Below, in pieces: positions 24,880 through 36,919 of a stretch of DNA of 64,000 nucleotides (position 1 is its first letter; every line of letters starts with the position of its first letter). Made by a program: the position numbers and the translations under genes. This stretch comes from Enoplosus armatus (Eukaryota; Chordata; Actinopteri; Centrarchiformes; Enoplosidae). Below the pieces are notes generated by a model, which was not told where the DNA came from, ran no database searches, and worked only from the letters and a program-made list of their open reading frames with translations. The stretch covers positions 21,406,274 to 21,470,273 of the forward strand of contig NC_092195.1 of NCBI RefSeq assembly GCF_043641665.1, given 5' to 3'.

Positions 24880-26225
24880 TCTCTTGTATGTACGTAGTAA
24901 TGGAAAACATTAAATAGCTTTTGACTTTGGTTACGTTTATGGTCTGCACAGAGGAGTGCCAGATGTTTCACATTTCAGCAGCAACATCTGTTCATTCTTT
25001 ATTCTAAATGGGAATTGCTGCTTGACGAGCTTCTCTGCCTGTAACAGAAGCGTCTACCTGTGAAGGAGACGACTGCAGCCGTATTTTAATGTCAAGATGG
25101 AAGTTATTGTAGTTCTGTGTGTTACAGTCATCAAAGCCCAACAAAGTGCAGTCAGTGAGTTAAATAATCTGTGTTGAGTTCTCACGTGAAAGTTTATCTT
25201 TTTTCATAGACTCACTTTTTGTGCCTTTGGCTCTCATATCATCTGAAATGTACGGTCGGCTCGGCGGCTGCAGCAGGCTGCTGGACAGCGGACGGTGTCT
25301 CTTCCCGTATCTAACTTTCTTGGTGTTGTCCGACAGCCTGCTGGAGGTTTTGCAGGTGGACTCTGACACACAGTAACTGGTAAACCGATGAGTGAGTAAC
25401 CAGTGATGAAATGTAAAACAGACACGGGTTCTGCTGGTAGTTTTGACTGGAATTTAAAGGTGAATGGAGAGACTGGAGAGACAAACAAGGTGAAGAAATG
25501 TGGAAGCACCTGAGGAACACGAGCATCCGACCTGAAAGGCTGCCGGTGTCCTGAAAGCTCCCATCAAAGCTGATTCTCCTTCCTTCACACTCTGCTTCTT
25601 GTTTTTTTTCGTCCCCTGCTGTGAAGACTCCTCTTTGCACCTGAATGGACTAAAAACTTGAACCTGCACTGCTGGTTGCCGTGGAAACGGGGGGCAGGAA
25701 ATATGAGTTAATTGGAAAACTAAACAAAATACAAACAAATAAAAAAATGTATCTGGATTGAAATGTTAAATGAGGCTGCATCTTTGGAAATTGAGCTTTA
25801 ATGGAAGAATGATGAATTTTAATTAAAGCTGAATGTTTCCGAACATTTTCAAAGGCTTTTTCATAACCGAGTTGTAAATTACTGGTTAATTACGCTGCTG
25901 ATGCATTTCTTCTATGCTACATCATTGTGAATAATTCAAAAAGGATCAAAACATCAGCGGAGAGCAGGATTCAAATGTGATCTGTTCATTTTCTTCACTG
26001 AGTCCAGGTCCAGTGAAGAAAACATCCAGTGCTGCCTTTAAGTTCTGGTCCGGTTTGTGTTCACACTGATTTCTTTTAAACAAACCAGGAGGAGTAAACA
26101 TGAAGTCCCATGGACTGACTTTACTGTATCATCATCCCAGTTTACTGTATCATCCCAGTATCATCCCAGTATGACAACAGCTGCTTGTAAATATATCAGG
26201 TCAAGTGACAAACAGGAGCTTCTTA
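24880..26225. other. Gene-free stretch
   Basis: 25735-25940 is AT-rich with repeated TTAATTAAAG, TAAATTACTGGTTAATTACG and TGCATTT motifs and could be a conserved noncoding element. 26125-26172 has a short imperfect tandem (actgtatcatcccagt). Nothing coding seen. Confidence 0.45.
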
Positions 26226-26234
26226 TCTTTTCCA

Positions 26235-26334
26235 TCATCTGTGAGGACAGACAGTGTTTTTTTATTGACACAGTGCTGTCTGCTGCTGTGACTTGTAAAT
26301 GTCCCCGCTGTGGGATTAATAAAGTCTAAGACTA
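26235..26334 (+). mobile_element. LINE 3' tail fragment
   Basis: Ends ttgtaaatgtccccgctgtg, ggattaataaagtctaagac. This is the 3' end phrase of a widespread fish LINE (canonically aatttccccactgtgggactaataaaggatta). Only about 100 bases of 3' UTR remain, as in a severe 5' truncation. The AATAAA-like signal is kept. Confidence 0.75.
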
Positions 26335-26931
26335 AGAAACATTGTAGACACCTCTCATAAAAACACTGAAAACGTGTCTTCAGCTGCTATTGGCCAGTGA
26401 AGCTGCACAACAGCTCAGATATGCAGATATGAACAGCAGCTCAACACGGACAACCTAACTCTTCCCCCGTGCACAGCCAGCCAATCACAGGCTTCGGTCA
26501 CGATGACTAAATAAACACTCCTGACTCCATCAGAACCAAACCAACACAAAGTCACCTTAAAATACTAAAATAATTGAAAAAGGACTCAAGCATGCTCTGC
26601 AATAATAATAAAAAAGTGACAGTGTGCACTCTGTGTAGTTTATGAAGTCTGACTTAAATAACACTAAGAGTAGTATACAAATCATCTCAAAATATTCATT
26701 AAAATCACAGATTCACAAGCTTCATATCTTCAGTCTGGAACCAGTTTTGTGGAGAAAAAGGTTCAACATGGAGGCGGGTCTGCACTAATTGTTCACATTC
26801 GGAGGACGAGGTGTTTTCCCTCCATCTGTAACTGGGAGTTCGATTCGGCTGCGTAATTATATGTCATTTAGTTTAACATTAGCACACTATCATTCTGCTG
26901 TGTGTGTGTGTGTGTTCCAGCATCTGCGCAC

Positions 26932-26935
<4 letters not shown>

Positions 26936-26964
<29 letters not shown>
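26936..26964. repeat. (GT)14 microsatellite
   Basis: Perfect run; a second, shorter run is at 26899-26915. Confidence 0.95.
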
Positions 26965-26966
<2 letters not shown>

Positions 26967-27968
26967 CTGAGGCTAATAGCTTCAATAACGCTCCTCCATG
27001 AATCACTTCAGTGTCAGCAGTCGTTTTCTAACAGGCAGAGCTGCATTTTTCATGTGATGGATGTCTCATTTTACAACAACAACAACAAAACTAAGCTTCT
27101 AGCTTAATGTGAAGGAAGCTGCTATTAAAACCTCTCACTCTGGAGTCACAGTGTGCAGGTTAAAACATCGTATCTCCAGACTGGTTCTCAAGAGACAACA
27201 AAAAGGCCTCACTACACGCAAGGGACACCACCTCCTGCGCCGGTACTGAACGCTGCGTTTGGATGTAAAATGTGAGCTGTGGAATCTGGCAGATCAGCAC
27301 ATCAGGTGGATCAAATCCCATTAAAATGAAGATTATAATTGAATTTATCTGATGAGACTCAGTAGAAGTAGAAGTCACGAGCCTCTGCTCAATGAGGTCA
27401 ATGTTATAGACAGCTGATAGTCATATTGTCATCACATCAGCAACATTACACCATCACCACAGTTTTAACGTCTGTGTCTGTAGAATATGTCAGACATAAT
27501 TCATTTAACTCAACACTTTGAATCGAGCACTCGCCTCTCAACCTTTGTCTGTCTGAAGGAAACATGGATGAAATGTGTGATGATGTGAAACATCCTGTTA
27601 TTGATGACCATCAAAGGTAAAGACAGAGCTGGCAGCAGCAGCTGTCTGTGGGTGGTGTTAACGTTTTCTCTGTCTTCAGAGAAGCAAGTATTCCTTCAGC
27701 TGAAGTCAGAGGCTTCATTATATTCATTATATAGATTATATTCACCTGTTTATATCTGAGTGAATGACAGCTCACAGATTATACATCTATCTATCTGCAG
27801 CCACCTATTGGGCTCTATTCTGGGCAGGCTGAGCAGTTTGAGGCCTCTGGGTGAAGCAAAGAGCAGTCACCATCTGGATGACTGTGTCACTGCTGCTGTC
27901 ACTCAGAGCCCTCAGGAAACCTTTCACACCTTGTCATCCTCTCTGTTGCCCAGGGTCAACCGACCAGA

Positions 27969-27983
27969 GGGGGGGGGGGGGGG
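27969..27983. repeat. G15 homopolymer
   Basis: Fifteen consecutive G. Its length is likely to be unreliable in assemblies. Confidence 0.9.
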
Positions 27984-28467
27984 CCACGTCTCCCCCAAAC
28001 AGGCCGACTTCAAAGGCTTCACAACCTGCTGAAAGGTTAGCCCTCGTCTTAAAGCACACGCACCTTCTCAGCCATCTGATACACCACACTGCTCAAAGAA
28101 ATCAGCCAAGAGGAAGAAGGAGTGAGAGAGACAGGACTCGTCGGTCTGTCCTTCGTCTCACAGTGTGTCATATCAGCCGCATTGTTTCAGGAATTCAACA
28201 CGTGTAACAAAGTTCAGTGTAAGACTTCTTAACATGTATAGCCGTCAGTGAGCGTCGCTGTCACATTCTGCCTTCAGGCCCTTTCATTGCCCTCCTCCTC
28301 CTCCCGTCCACCTGATGCCCTCACACCTTTGCACCTGTCTCAGTCCACCTGCTCACCTGTGTCCACTTTCCCTCATCAGCCCTGCAGCATATAACCGGCC
28401 CGTTTCCACTCGCTGCCTCTCCTCTGAGCCCTGTATCCTGTACCTGAGTCCTACCTGTCCGCCGACC

Positions 28468-28516
28468 TGCCTGCACCCTGCACCCTGCACCCTGCATCCT
28501 GCACCCTGCACCCTGC
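28468..28516. repeat. 7-bp minisatellite (CCCTGCA)7
   Basis: Seven tandem units with one T-for-C variant, in a pyrimidine-rich context starting near 28290. Confidence 0.95.
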
Positions 28517-28519
28517 CTC

Positions 28520-31500
28520 TGTTACCTGTGGACTCTCACTTCCTTCTGTTCTCACTTTTTACTCACTCCAGTAAGTGAACTGCTCCTGCCTGCCCGGGCG
28601 TCTGTATTTGGGTCCTGCTCCTTGCTGCCTCGTCCTCACCTGCCAGCGTCACCTGTGGTAGTTTATATCAGCTTTAGCTAATTAATATTCTTTTCATAAC
28701 AGCTACTATGTGCTCTGAACAACTAAGCTGCTGACTGTATTGGGTCAAAGATTGTTTGTGAGCGAACAGACACGTCACTCTGCGACTGTTTTCGTGATCG
28801 CAGCGTGTTTGATAAATCAAAAGGATTCAGATCTTATAAGTGGATTTGATACTAGATTCTGATTCAATAAAATGCTATCAAACCCCAACCCCAGTGCTGC
28901 TAAAACGTGGGTGACCTACACTGTAAACTGTACCTGAATGCATCCTGTGTAGACACCTTGTGTTACCGTCCGTGAGCATCAGGAAGTTCAGGCTCGATTA
29001 ACACCAACATGGAGATGGCAACATTATGGGATTTCATATCTGGAAGTTTGAGAACTTGTGAGTAGAAGCGCGTTCAGCTCCCTGGCCAGCTAACCGGAGA
29101 GGCATCTCCTGAGATTCAAACTAATTCACTTTTAGTTTTTTCTCACAGAATCTTACAAATGTATGACTTCCATTACCTATTCAGATTATTTCTTTGATCA
29201 ATGGCAATTTTGTGCAAAATACTAAACAGAGTCTGTCAGCCTTTGGTGCACATTGAGCTCTGCTGACACTGAGAAAGTGTGGAGGTGCAGGTCTCATCGG
29301 GTTCAGGATTTGAGATGGAATAACGTCGGTCCTGACGACGTTTTAAAAACCAGCCTGCTTTTGTCAGGGACCCTTGTTTCAAACCTTACTGTGAATGTCG
29401 ATGGTAAATCCCCCATCATCACTGTAAACTGCACATGTGTAGTGGTAGACTGGGAAGCTTGTAGCAACAGTAACTAAGGAGGTTTAGGCTCAGCAAAAGG
29501 TCAATTCTACCCCTGATATCAACCCCAGTAAAACCTGCCGTGGACTCCGGCCTGTAAAGTTTTCGAGCTTTGAATGGAAATCCGACAACATCAGCAGATG
29601 TCGATGTTTGACACTGACTTTGTGAAGATGTGAGTTTTACAGAAGCAGAGCGAGAAGACATAATGAGGATAGCTGACGTGAGGAAGATTGTGGGATATGA
29701 CTTCCTGCTGGAGGAGCTCTGTTTGTGTCGCAGCCCGGCGAGACTTCTTCTGTGGCGGGGAGGATCAGCGGATAGACGGGGGCTCAGCTGATCTGACCGC
29801 TGGCACAGAGCGGAAGGAGGATAGAAACACAAAGGACAGATGGAGGGATCACAGAGGATGAAGAAGAGAGAAGATAGAGAGGCTCGAGGAGAGATGGAGA
29901 GTGAACAGTGGAAAATACAGAGATGTGTAGAAGGAACAGACAGTCGAGGGAAACGGCGGGAAATACTTGACTGAAATAATGACTGAGTTTTAAGGGAATA
30001 CTAAATTTGTACCTGGGCGTCTCCTGTATGAATAACCAGTTAAAGACAGTATGAAAATCACACTTTGAACCATAAATTGACAATGTTTCAAGGCTTTCTG
30101 AGGATTCGCGAGAACCATTGACAGGAGAAAAGATGGAGAGCTTTGACAGTGATGACGAGACAGAGATGGAGGAAATAAGACGACCATGAAAAGCTGGCAG
30201 AGGGAGGAAATGACATTGCAGAAAGAAGAAGAGGCTAAAGAACAGTATGAAGGTAAAAAGAAGAGGAGGAGAAATGTCAGGAGGAGAATAGGAGGAGATT
30301 CTGCTCCGTCTCTGTGTTCAGGTTTCAGACCTTCCTGTAATCCAGCTTTATGTCTGCCACGCTGTCACTGCACCTGTAATCTGCTTCCCGCGCTCCTGTA
30401 ATCTCGCTTTACCTCTGCTTATCTTCTGCTTCCCGCCGAGGGAAATCTCACCACTGAGACGCTCACTTCACTCAAAAGTGAAAAGGAAGCCATTTTCTGC
30501 ATCTTCCCATTTTCCCTCCATCTCCAGCTCCAAATGTCTTTCACTGATGTGAAGCCCCCTCCTGTATTTCTCTGTAGCTCTTCTCTTTTATTTATTTTTC
30601 CTTCCCGTCTCTTTAGCCTTTTTGTTCCGGGGTCAATATTTCGGACCCTCACCTCCTTAATCTTAATGTGCGGGAGTGTTCGTGTGTGAGATTAGGCCTC
30701 TTCTACCACTGAACTCATTAAAAACAGTTTTCTAGGGAAAAGGGAACGTACTTATAAAGCAAATAATCCGCCCTAAAATGGATTGTGTGAAAACCTGCTG
30801 AGGCTACATTTAGATCACAAGTTTATGATTTTGTACCGGACAATATTTCTTAAGGCGGTGTGACACACCAGATGTTCCAACAGATAAGGAAGTACTCAAG
30901 TTACAGTAGCTCAGCCCAGTATCCTGGGAATGATGTGTTCTGTACGATGTGATTTACATCTCATGCCAATGCAGGAAGTAGTGTGTCCCGTATGTAGAGA
31001 CGTGGAGGTCGGGGTGTTAGCTGGACATGTAGCACGTCTGACTCCACGTTATATTACCCAAACTGAAACCAAACCACTTTGCTTTGTTTTAGGTCTCTAA
31101 GAATCTACAACAAAGGGTTTGAGGAGGCAGCTAGATGTTGTTGAAGCCAGTTTCAGATGAACTTAGATTGTTTTGTTTTACAGTCACAGCACTTTAAAGT
31201 GTCCCTCCCTGCCGTGAGAATGGCGCACCTTCGCAAACGCAGCGAATTAGTGCCGCAGCACGGCATGTTACAGTGTGTCAGTAGGGGGCGCTCAGCTTAC
31301 ACACAGGTAAACCCACTGCAGCACTGGGCCTCGGGATGTCAGTCCTCAGTGGGCACCATCGCGCCCTGATCGTGGTCCAACGTGTTCTGTGCTTTCGCAT
31401 CACCAGTCAGGGAAGAAGTCTGTGCGGCTGAGATGGGGGGGGGGTCGCCTCCCGTCCTGCAGTGGCTCCGAGTTTGATGGCCGCTGTGATTACAATCACC

Positions 31501-32880
31501 AGTTTACCAGGAAATGAAAAGCACAAGCTGTTAAAACGTCCGGACTGCGTTCACAAAGTAAAGCCTGTTTATTCTTACTGCCGGCGTGTCGCTGTGATTG
31601 TGTGTGTTACTGTTTGATTGTGCCGTCTCTGCTCTGACAGGCACTGTGCTGTCCCACGTCTCTGATTGGTGTGTGTGGTCGCTCCTGACTGTGATTGGCT
31701 GTGAAGCACTCACAATCGGGACCGGTTTCAAAGTCCTAAAGATAGGATCTATTCTATACGTTTATTCTTGACCTCGGAAAGAAGCCGACGTGGTTGGAAG
31801 CTCCAGAGCTTCTGCGTTGACCTCAAGTTAAGATTTTTTGAAACAGGTTTTCTCGATGTGATACCAGACTGACATCACCGTCCTTCGTCTCTCAAACAAA
31901 TGCTGCTTTATTTTGTTAAAATCCACCCAGGCTCAGTCAGTCCATGCAGAAATCTGCTTCTCTGCCCGTCTCGCCTCCACATCTTCTCTTTCTGGCTTTC
32001 TTTCACTCAGTCTAGCAGGTCTCCTTTACCTCCTCCATAAATCTCTGCGTGGGTCCCTCTCTTACTCTCTTGAACTCCCAACCTCTTTATTCTGATGAAT
32101 CTGTCTTTCATTACCCGCTACGCCGCCTCCACCCTCTCCGCCGCTGCCTACAACATATTGAGGAGCTGGTACATAAGTCTCCTGAGTATAGCGCCAACAA
32201 AAAAGATTACACCGTCTCAGAGGGGACATGCAGAGAGAGGAAGACAGAGCAGAGGCACATTGGTAATTTATGCCTTTTTCTTTCAAGGAGTTCTTGTCTG
32301 TTTGTCGAGAAAACCAAAAGAACAAGAGACAAAGAGGGGGGATGCTTTTACAAGCTCAACATCTCATACAACACTGCAAAAAAAAAGTGAAAGGGAGTAC
32401 AGAGAAACAAAAAATGTATTTATGTGAAAGAAATTGAGTAGTCTGTAAAAGTAAAACTAGCAGACCTTGGAGAGGTCAATGAGAGGTTTTCAGGGGATGA
32501 AATAAACTTAACTGCAGCCATGTTGGAGCTCAGCTCTTTGGTAGAAACTAACCCTAACCCTATTGGACGCATTGTTTAATATAAATCAAAACCAAAACCT
32601 TCCTGCTCAGCAGGCCGCTCGGCTCTCGCAGCAGAGGCTCGTTGATTTGTCTTCGATTAACAGCAGCTGTTGGTGATTTCCATGTGAAAAGATGTCTCTA
32701 GAAGTGGACTACATTTTGCTGGAAGGTTTTTCAGATTATTACCTTTATTTCAACGACACATTAGATAAAGTGTCGTCTGTAAAGTCGTCTGATGAATGTG
32801 CCGTCTGCATCAAGGGTTACTTATGAGCGTCATCATTTATTAGGAATAGATTAGTTTGTTACAGACAGCGAGCACAACTA
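28520..32880. other. Gene-free stretch
   Basis: Contains purine-rich patches (29820-29950, 30185-30300) and a G run at 31433-31443. The phrase catgccaatgcaggaagt at 30963-30980 recurs as cgtgccaatgcaggaagt at 5443-5460, so a small dispersed repeat may be present. No exon recognised. Confidence 0.45.
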
Positions 32881-32884
32881 ACTT

Positions 32885-33130
32885 ACCTGTGAGATCCTTC
32901 TCCATCACACTGCGTCATTAAGCGGTGTTGAAGTCGTGACGCCCTCGGGACGCTCCGCTCCGGCATTATGGCTTTTTGAGTGTGGCGGCGCGGCCCCATG
33001 TCGTACCCATAATCATTTAATGACCGTCCTCTCAGGTATTACTGCCCGGCTCGCACCATGAGGCAAACAACATCAAAGAGATTGATTCCTCTTAATGGGT
33101 CATTTCATAATGGAGGGAAATGGAGTGGGC
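32885..33130. other. Candidate conserved noncoding element
   Basis: Repeat-free stretch with acccataatcatttaatgac, catcaaagagattgattcct and gggtcatttcataatgg, i.e. closely packed homeodomain-like and TCF/SOX-like (atcaaag) sites beside a CpG-containing block (ggcggcgcggcccc). No coding signal. Confidence 0.3.
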
Positions 33131-33594
33131 GAGCGAGGGTGAGATGGACAAGGAGAGAGCGAGGAGACGGGAGATGGCGTTAAGACAGACATGAAGATGC
33201 TGTGTTTCATATTAGGATGATGTCTTGCAATGTTAATTCAGTTTTTTCTCTTACTATGCAAATGAAATGTTACCATGAAGCAGTCTGCATTGAAGTGATG
33301 GAAAGACGCAGATATGAGGAGGGAGGGAAGATGGAGGGATGTAAAAATAGAGCAAGAGAAGGATAGAAAATGTGCATTTGGGGGATTTTTACATTTAATA
33401 CCATATTTGGCTTCTGCAGCCGTGTGTGCACATGCAGGCTAAATGACGTGTGTGTGATTAATAAGAGAGTTGGCATTTAGCGCCATGATATCTGACTGGT
33501 TTGGATAATTACACCAGGAGAGAAAGCAGAAGCCGGGACTTTATCAGGACGCGTGGGAGTCTGAGCATTTTGGGGGTTTTATTTTTTTCCTTCC

Positions 33595-33612
33595 TTTTTT
33601 TTTTTTTTTTTT
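33595..33612. repeat. T18 homopolymer
   Basis: Perfect T run preceded by a T-rich stretch from 33575. No transposon is recognised at either side. Confidence 0.9.
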
Positions 33613-33614
33613 AA

Positions 33615-36490
33615 GCCTCTCCACTTAAACGGCTGCCAATTCACCTCTGTAATTTTTTATTCCAAAGTTATTAATGTCTGAGCTGCAGCGAGGGAAGATT
33701 AGCTGCAGCCGTGAGGAGAGGTGAAGAGGAGGCAGAGTATTTATAGGTTTATTATCATCAAAAACACTTGAAAAGTCGATTCTGTGGAGAGATGCAGCGT
33801 CGAAAAACAATGAGCTGTAAAGCTGGACAGAGATTACACCGCAGAAAAACAAAGCAGAATATCTGATGGAAATCTATAAGGCCTCCCTTCCTCATTACAT
33901 TTTGTTTGATGCAGTTTAAAACCAGGTGAATTTGAAATCACTGTCCACCAATCGTTGTCTAACTTCCTGTTTCTGTCCTGCGTCTTCCTCACCTGAACTC
34001 AGGACACTCTGTCGACAGTCTCAGCAGCTCCCACGACAAACGGCTTCAGTTTCAGGTCCGGCAGGCTAAACTTCAACGTGCAGGAGGTGGTTAATTAGTT
34101 AGAGTTATTATTACTTCACTATTAGATGGGGGTGCAGTTGAGAGACTGGACTAGAGGTTAGGTACATAAACAAAATCACAGTATTGATTCATGCTTTGTC
34201 ACTCAAAGCTGAGTCTCATTAGATAGAGAAACGACCTGCAGCCAACTGCAGCCTAGAAGGAATGAAATCAATCTAAAAACATAACGTATGTTTGGAAAAT
34301 GTAGACAACGGTTGAGCAAACAACCCAACACGGATCTCTAAAGTCTAATTGAATCCAACCGAGTCCCACTCACTTCAAACCTACAAAGGGCACAATGACA
34401 TATCTCATGTAGAACCACTGCTCAAACTCTACAGAACTGTGTGACCCCACCACCCATGTAAGAAGCTGATGGAGGACGTCGGTCTCCGTGGCCTTTAAGG
34501 TGTTAAAACCTACAAAAACACTTAAGGTCCTTTTTTTAAAGTTGAACTGAAATAACAATTCATTTTTGCAATAAAATCAGAATAAATATCCTCTTTGTTT
34601 TGTAGTTGTAATGACCAAAACGACATTTAAAGGCTAGTTAGCCTAGCCTGCTAGTATTTACCTTCTGAGTGGATTACTGACACTGAGCAGGGTTGTTAAA
34701 CCGGAGGCCACCACCCAGAAGCTGTTTTATCCTCTTCTGATCAATGGAACAATATGCAGTAGCTGCAGTATCACCATTCATACGTTTCTATTTCTTACAT
34801 CAAACGTGAATAGAATTGAAAGAAAGCTGCACCTCCTGCAGTCAAACCAAACCACTGCAAGTCTACACATTCAACGATCCCTCCCAGATTCTGGCAGCTG
34901 CAGAGAGACTCCATCATGTTTTATCCTCAGTGGAGTTTAAAGTTCAGACGCAGCTCAGCAGCAGTCACATCTGGATTAAGAATGTCTGTTGTTTGTGACT
35001 GCAGGGACTGTCCATCAAGGGTTAATTAAAGGGTTATTCTGCTCCTGTCCGTAGATAAGAGTTGGACTCTCTACCAACTCCAGCTGACTCGGCGCGAGTG
35101 GCAATCACATGGAGCGCAGTAATCATCACGTTCCCCTCGGAGCTGCTGCTCCTGGAGACAATTTAGCCGCAGTGCAGTCTGGGAAAATGGCAGCCCTTCT
35201 TCTCACTGACACATGTGATTAACGGAGGACGTCCGATTGACGCGTCTTTTCCGTCTCCGAGCATTAACGTTAGCACCGCCACTTTTGGCTGACGAGTCCC
35301 CCCCCCTTCTCTCTTCCACTGTAAATGTGTTGACAGCTCTGGGAATTATAACTCCTGTGCACATAATGACTGTAGCCTTTTCTGTGCGGTGCATACGCTG
35401 TGCACAGTTTATTAGAAGGCTCTCGCTGAATTGTAGATCTATTTTTATCATAATTGTCAGGAAACGCTCCGTATGTGCATAAATCACCAACCACATGCTG
35501 CTAAACGGAATTGAATAACCACTGAAAGCCACGATAACCAGATGTTTTCAGACACTACAGAAAGGAAATCTAAATTACATGCAAATTCAATGGAAGAAAC
35601 AAGAAAGTGGATGCAAATATTGAAGGCAAATGAATGTCCACTCCAGTAAAACATGTAGGATCCAAGAAGCCCACATTTCCCTTCAGAGGACTGCTGTCAT
35701 TAAAAGAGCTCGGTGGAAAACCTTGAGGAGAACATGATGTGAGGTTACAGTCTTCTCATCCTCCACATGCATTTTGCTTTTATGTAAACACCAGCTGTTC
35801 CCCCGCAGCCAAGCGAGAAAACCTTTTTTGCAATATTTAGATTGTTTTTAATCGCCGCTCTATTTTATGCACAAATTGAAACTTTGCATAAACATAATGT
35901 TGACATCTGGTAGGAGACACGATGCAAACTGATCTCCAGCATCAAAGTCACCTTTTGTCCTGGTGGACAGCAGCTGTCATTATTCACAAAGAACCGATGC
36001 TTTCTCGATGTTGGTGTACAAGAAATGAACTTTCACTCATGCAACAAGTACAGCAACACTTTCAAAACTAAGAGAACTGAAAGATTTTTCCTTTGTTTGG
36101 GTTTCATTTGTGGGCCGTCAGCATCATTTTTTCCCAACTATGAGCAGCTCCTACATTTCTGTCATCCGTTGCATAATGAGAAAACCAGTGTCAAATAACA
36201 CTTCACTCAGTGATTTCTGCACGCTGCTGCTAACAATTCATTTTGTCATTGAGACTCAACAGATTTGACTCTGCAGCACGAGTACGAATCCGCTGCTGAA
36301 AGGAAGTGTTTGTTCTTGAAGGGATGATGTTTTTGGTCTCTAATAAATGGATATTAACAGACAGGCAGACAGAAATATGCTTTGCTATTATGATTCCCAA
36401 TATTACCCCCATTAATTGACTATTTCACCAGCAGAGAGAAAGTTCAGCAGCTGCCTGCTGTTCTCATCAAACAGGAATAATTCAGAGCCT
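33615..36490. other. Gene-free stretch, possible conserved element at 35300-35560
   Basis: 35325-35530 contains gggaattataactcctgtgc, cacagtttattagaag, ttttatcataattgtcagg and cgataaccagatg. It is repeat-free and enhancer-like in composition. 35300-35308 is a 9-base C run. 34620-34655 has the phrase aggctagttagcctagcctg, probably a decayed percomorph repeat. No exon seen. Confidence 0.4.

Positions 36491-36494
<4 letters not shown>

Positions 36495-36532
<38 letters not shown>
36495..36532. repeat. (GT)19 microsatellite
   Basis: Perfect run. A (GT)8 follows at 36566-36581. Confidence 0.95.
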
Positions 36533-36534
<2 letters not shown>

Positions 36535-36682
36535 CCATCCACAGCTCCACCAAAGGTTGGGAGAGTGTGTGTGTGTGTGTGTACATTGATGTTTCTGTAT
36601 AATCTATGCAAGTGTGCTAAAAGTAGAGGTTTATACTTTGTATTTTATGTGAGTGAAGTATGAATGAAGGGCTTCAGTTAAC

Positions 36683-36711
36683 TGTGTGTGTGTGCGTGTG
36701 TGTGTGTGTGT

Positions 36712-36745
<34 letters not shown>
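36683..36745. repeat. (GT)n microsatellite, 63 bp
   Basis: Interrupted by one gc and one gg. Confidence 0.95.
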
Positions 36746-36746
<1 letters not shown>

Positions 36747-36880
36747 CATCCTCTGTGCCTCCTCTAATTAGCGCTGCCTGTAAATATTTAATGTCCGACA
36801 GCGGAGCAGCAGAGGATGCTAACACAACCTGCTAACACGGTGCGATCACAGCGTCATGAGGCTCAGTTTGCTTGCCGAGC

Positions 36881-36918
36881 CTCCGCTCGTCTCCGCTCGT
36901 CTCCGCCCGTCTCCGCCC
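36881..36918. repeat. 10-bp minisatellite (CTCCGCTCGT)3.8
   Basis: Four units, the third and fourth with CTCCGCCCGT-type changes. CpG-containing. Confidence 0.9.
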
Positions 36919-36919
36919 T

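Larger units (their letters stand above)
26340..28460. other. Gene-free stretch with simple repeats
   Basis: Contains GT runs at 26899-26915 and 26936-26964 and a 15-base G run at 27969-27983. No exon recognised. Confidence 0.5.

Noticed and set aside
29419..29832. 137-codon minus-strand ORF in a GC-rich stretch
   Set aside because: No domain, no flanking splice signals, and mixed low-complexity composition.
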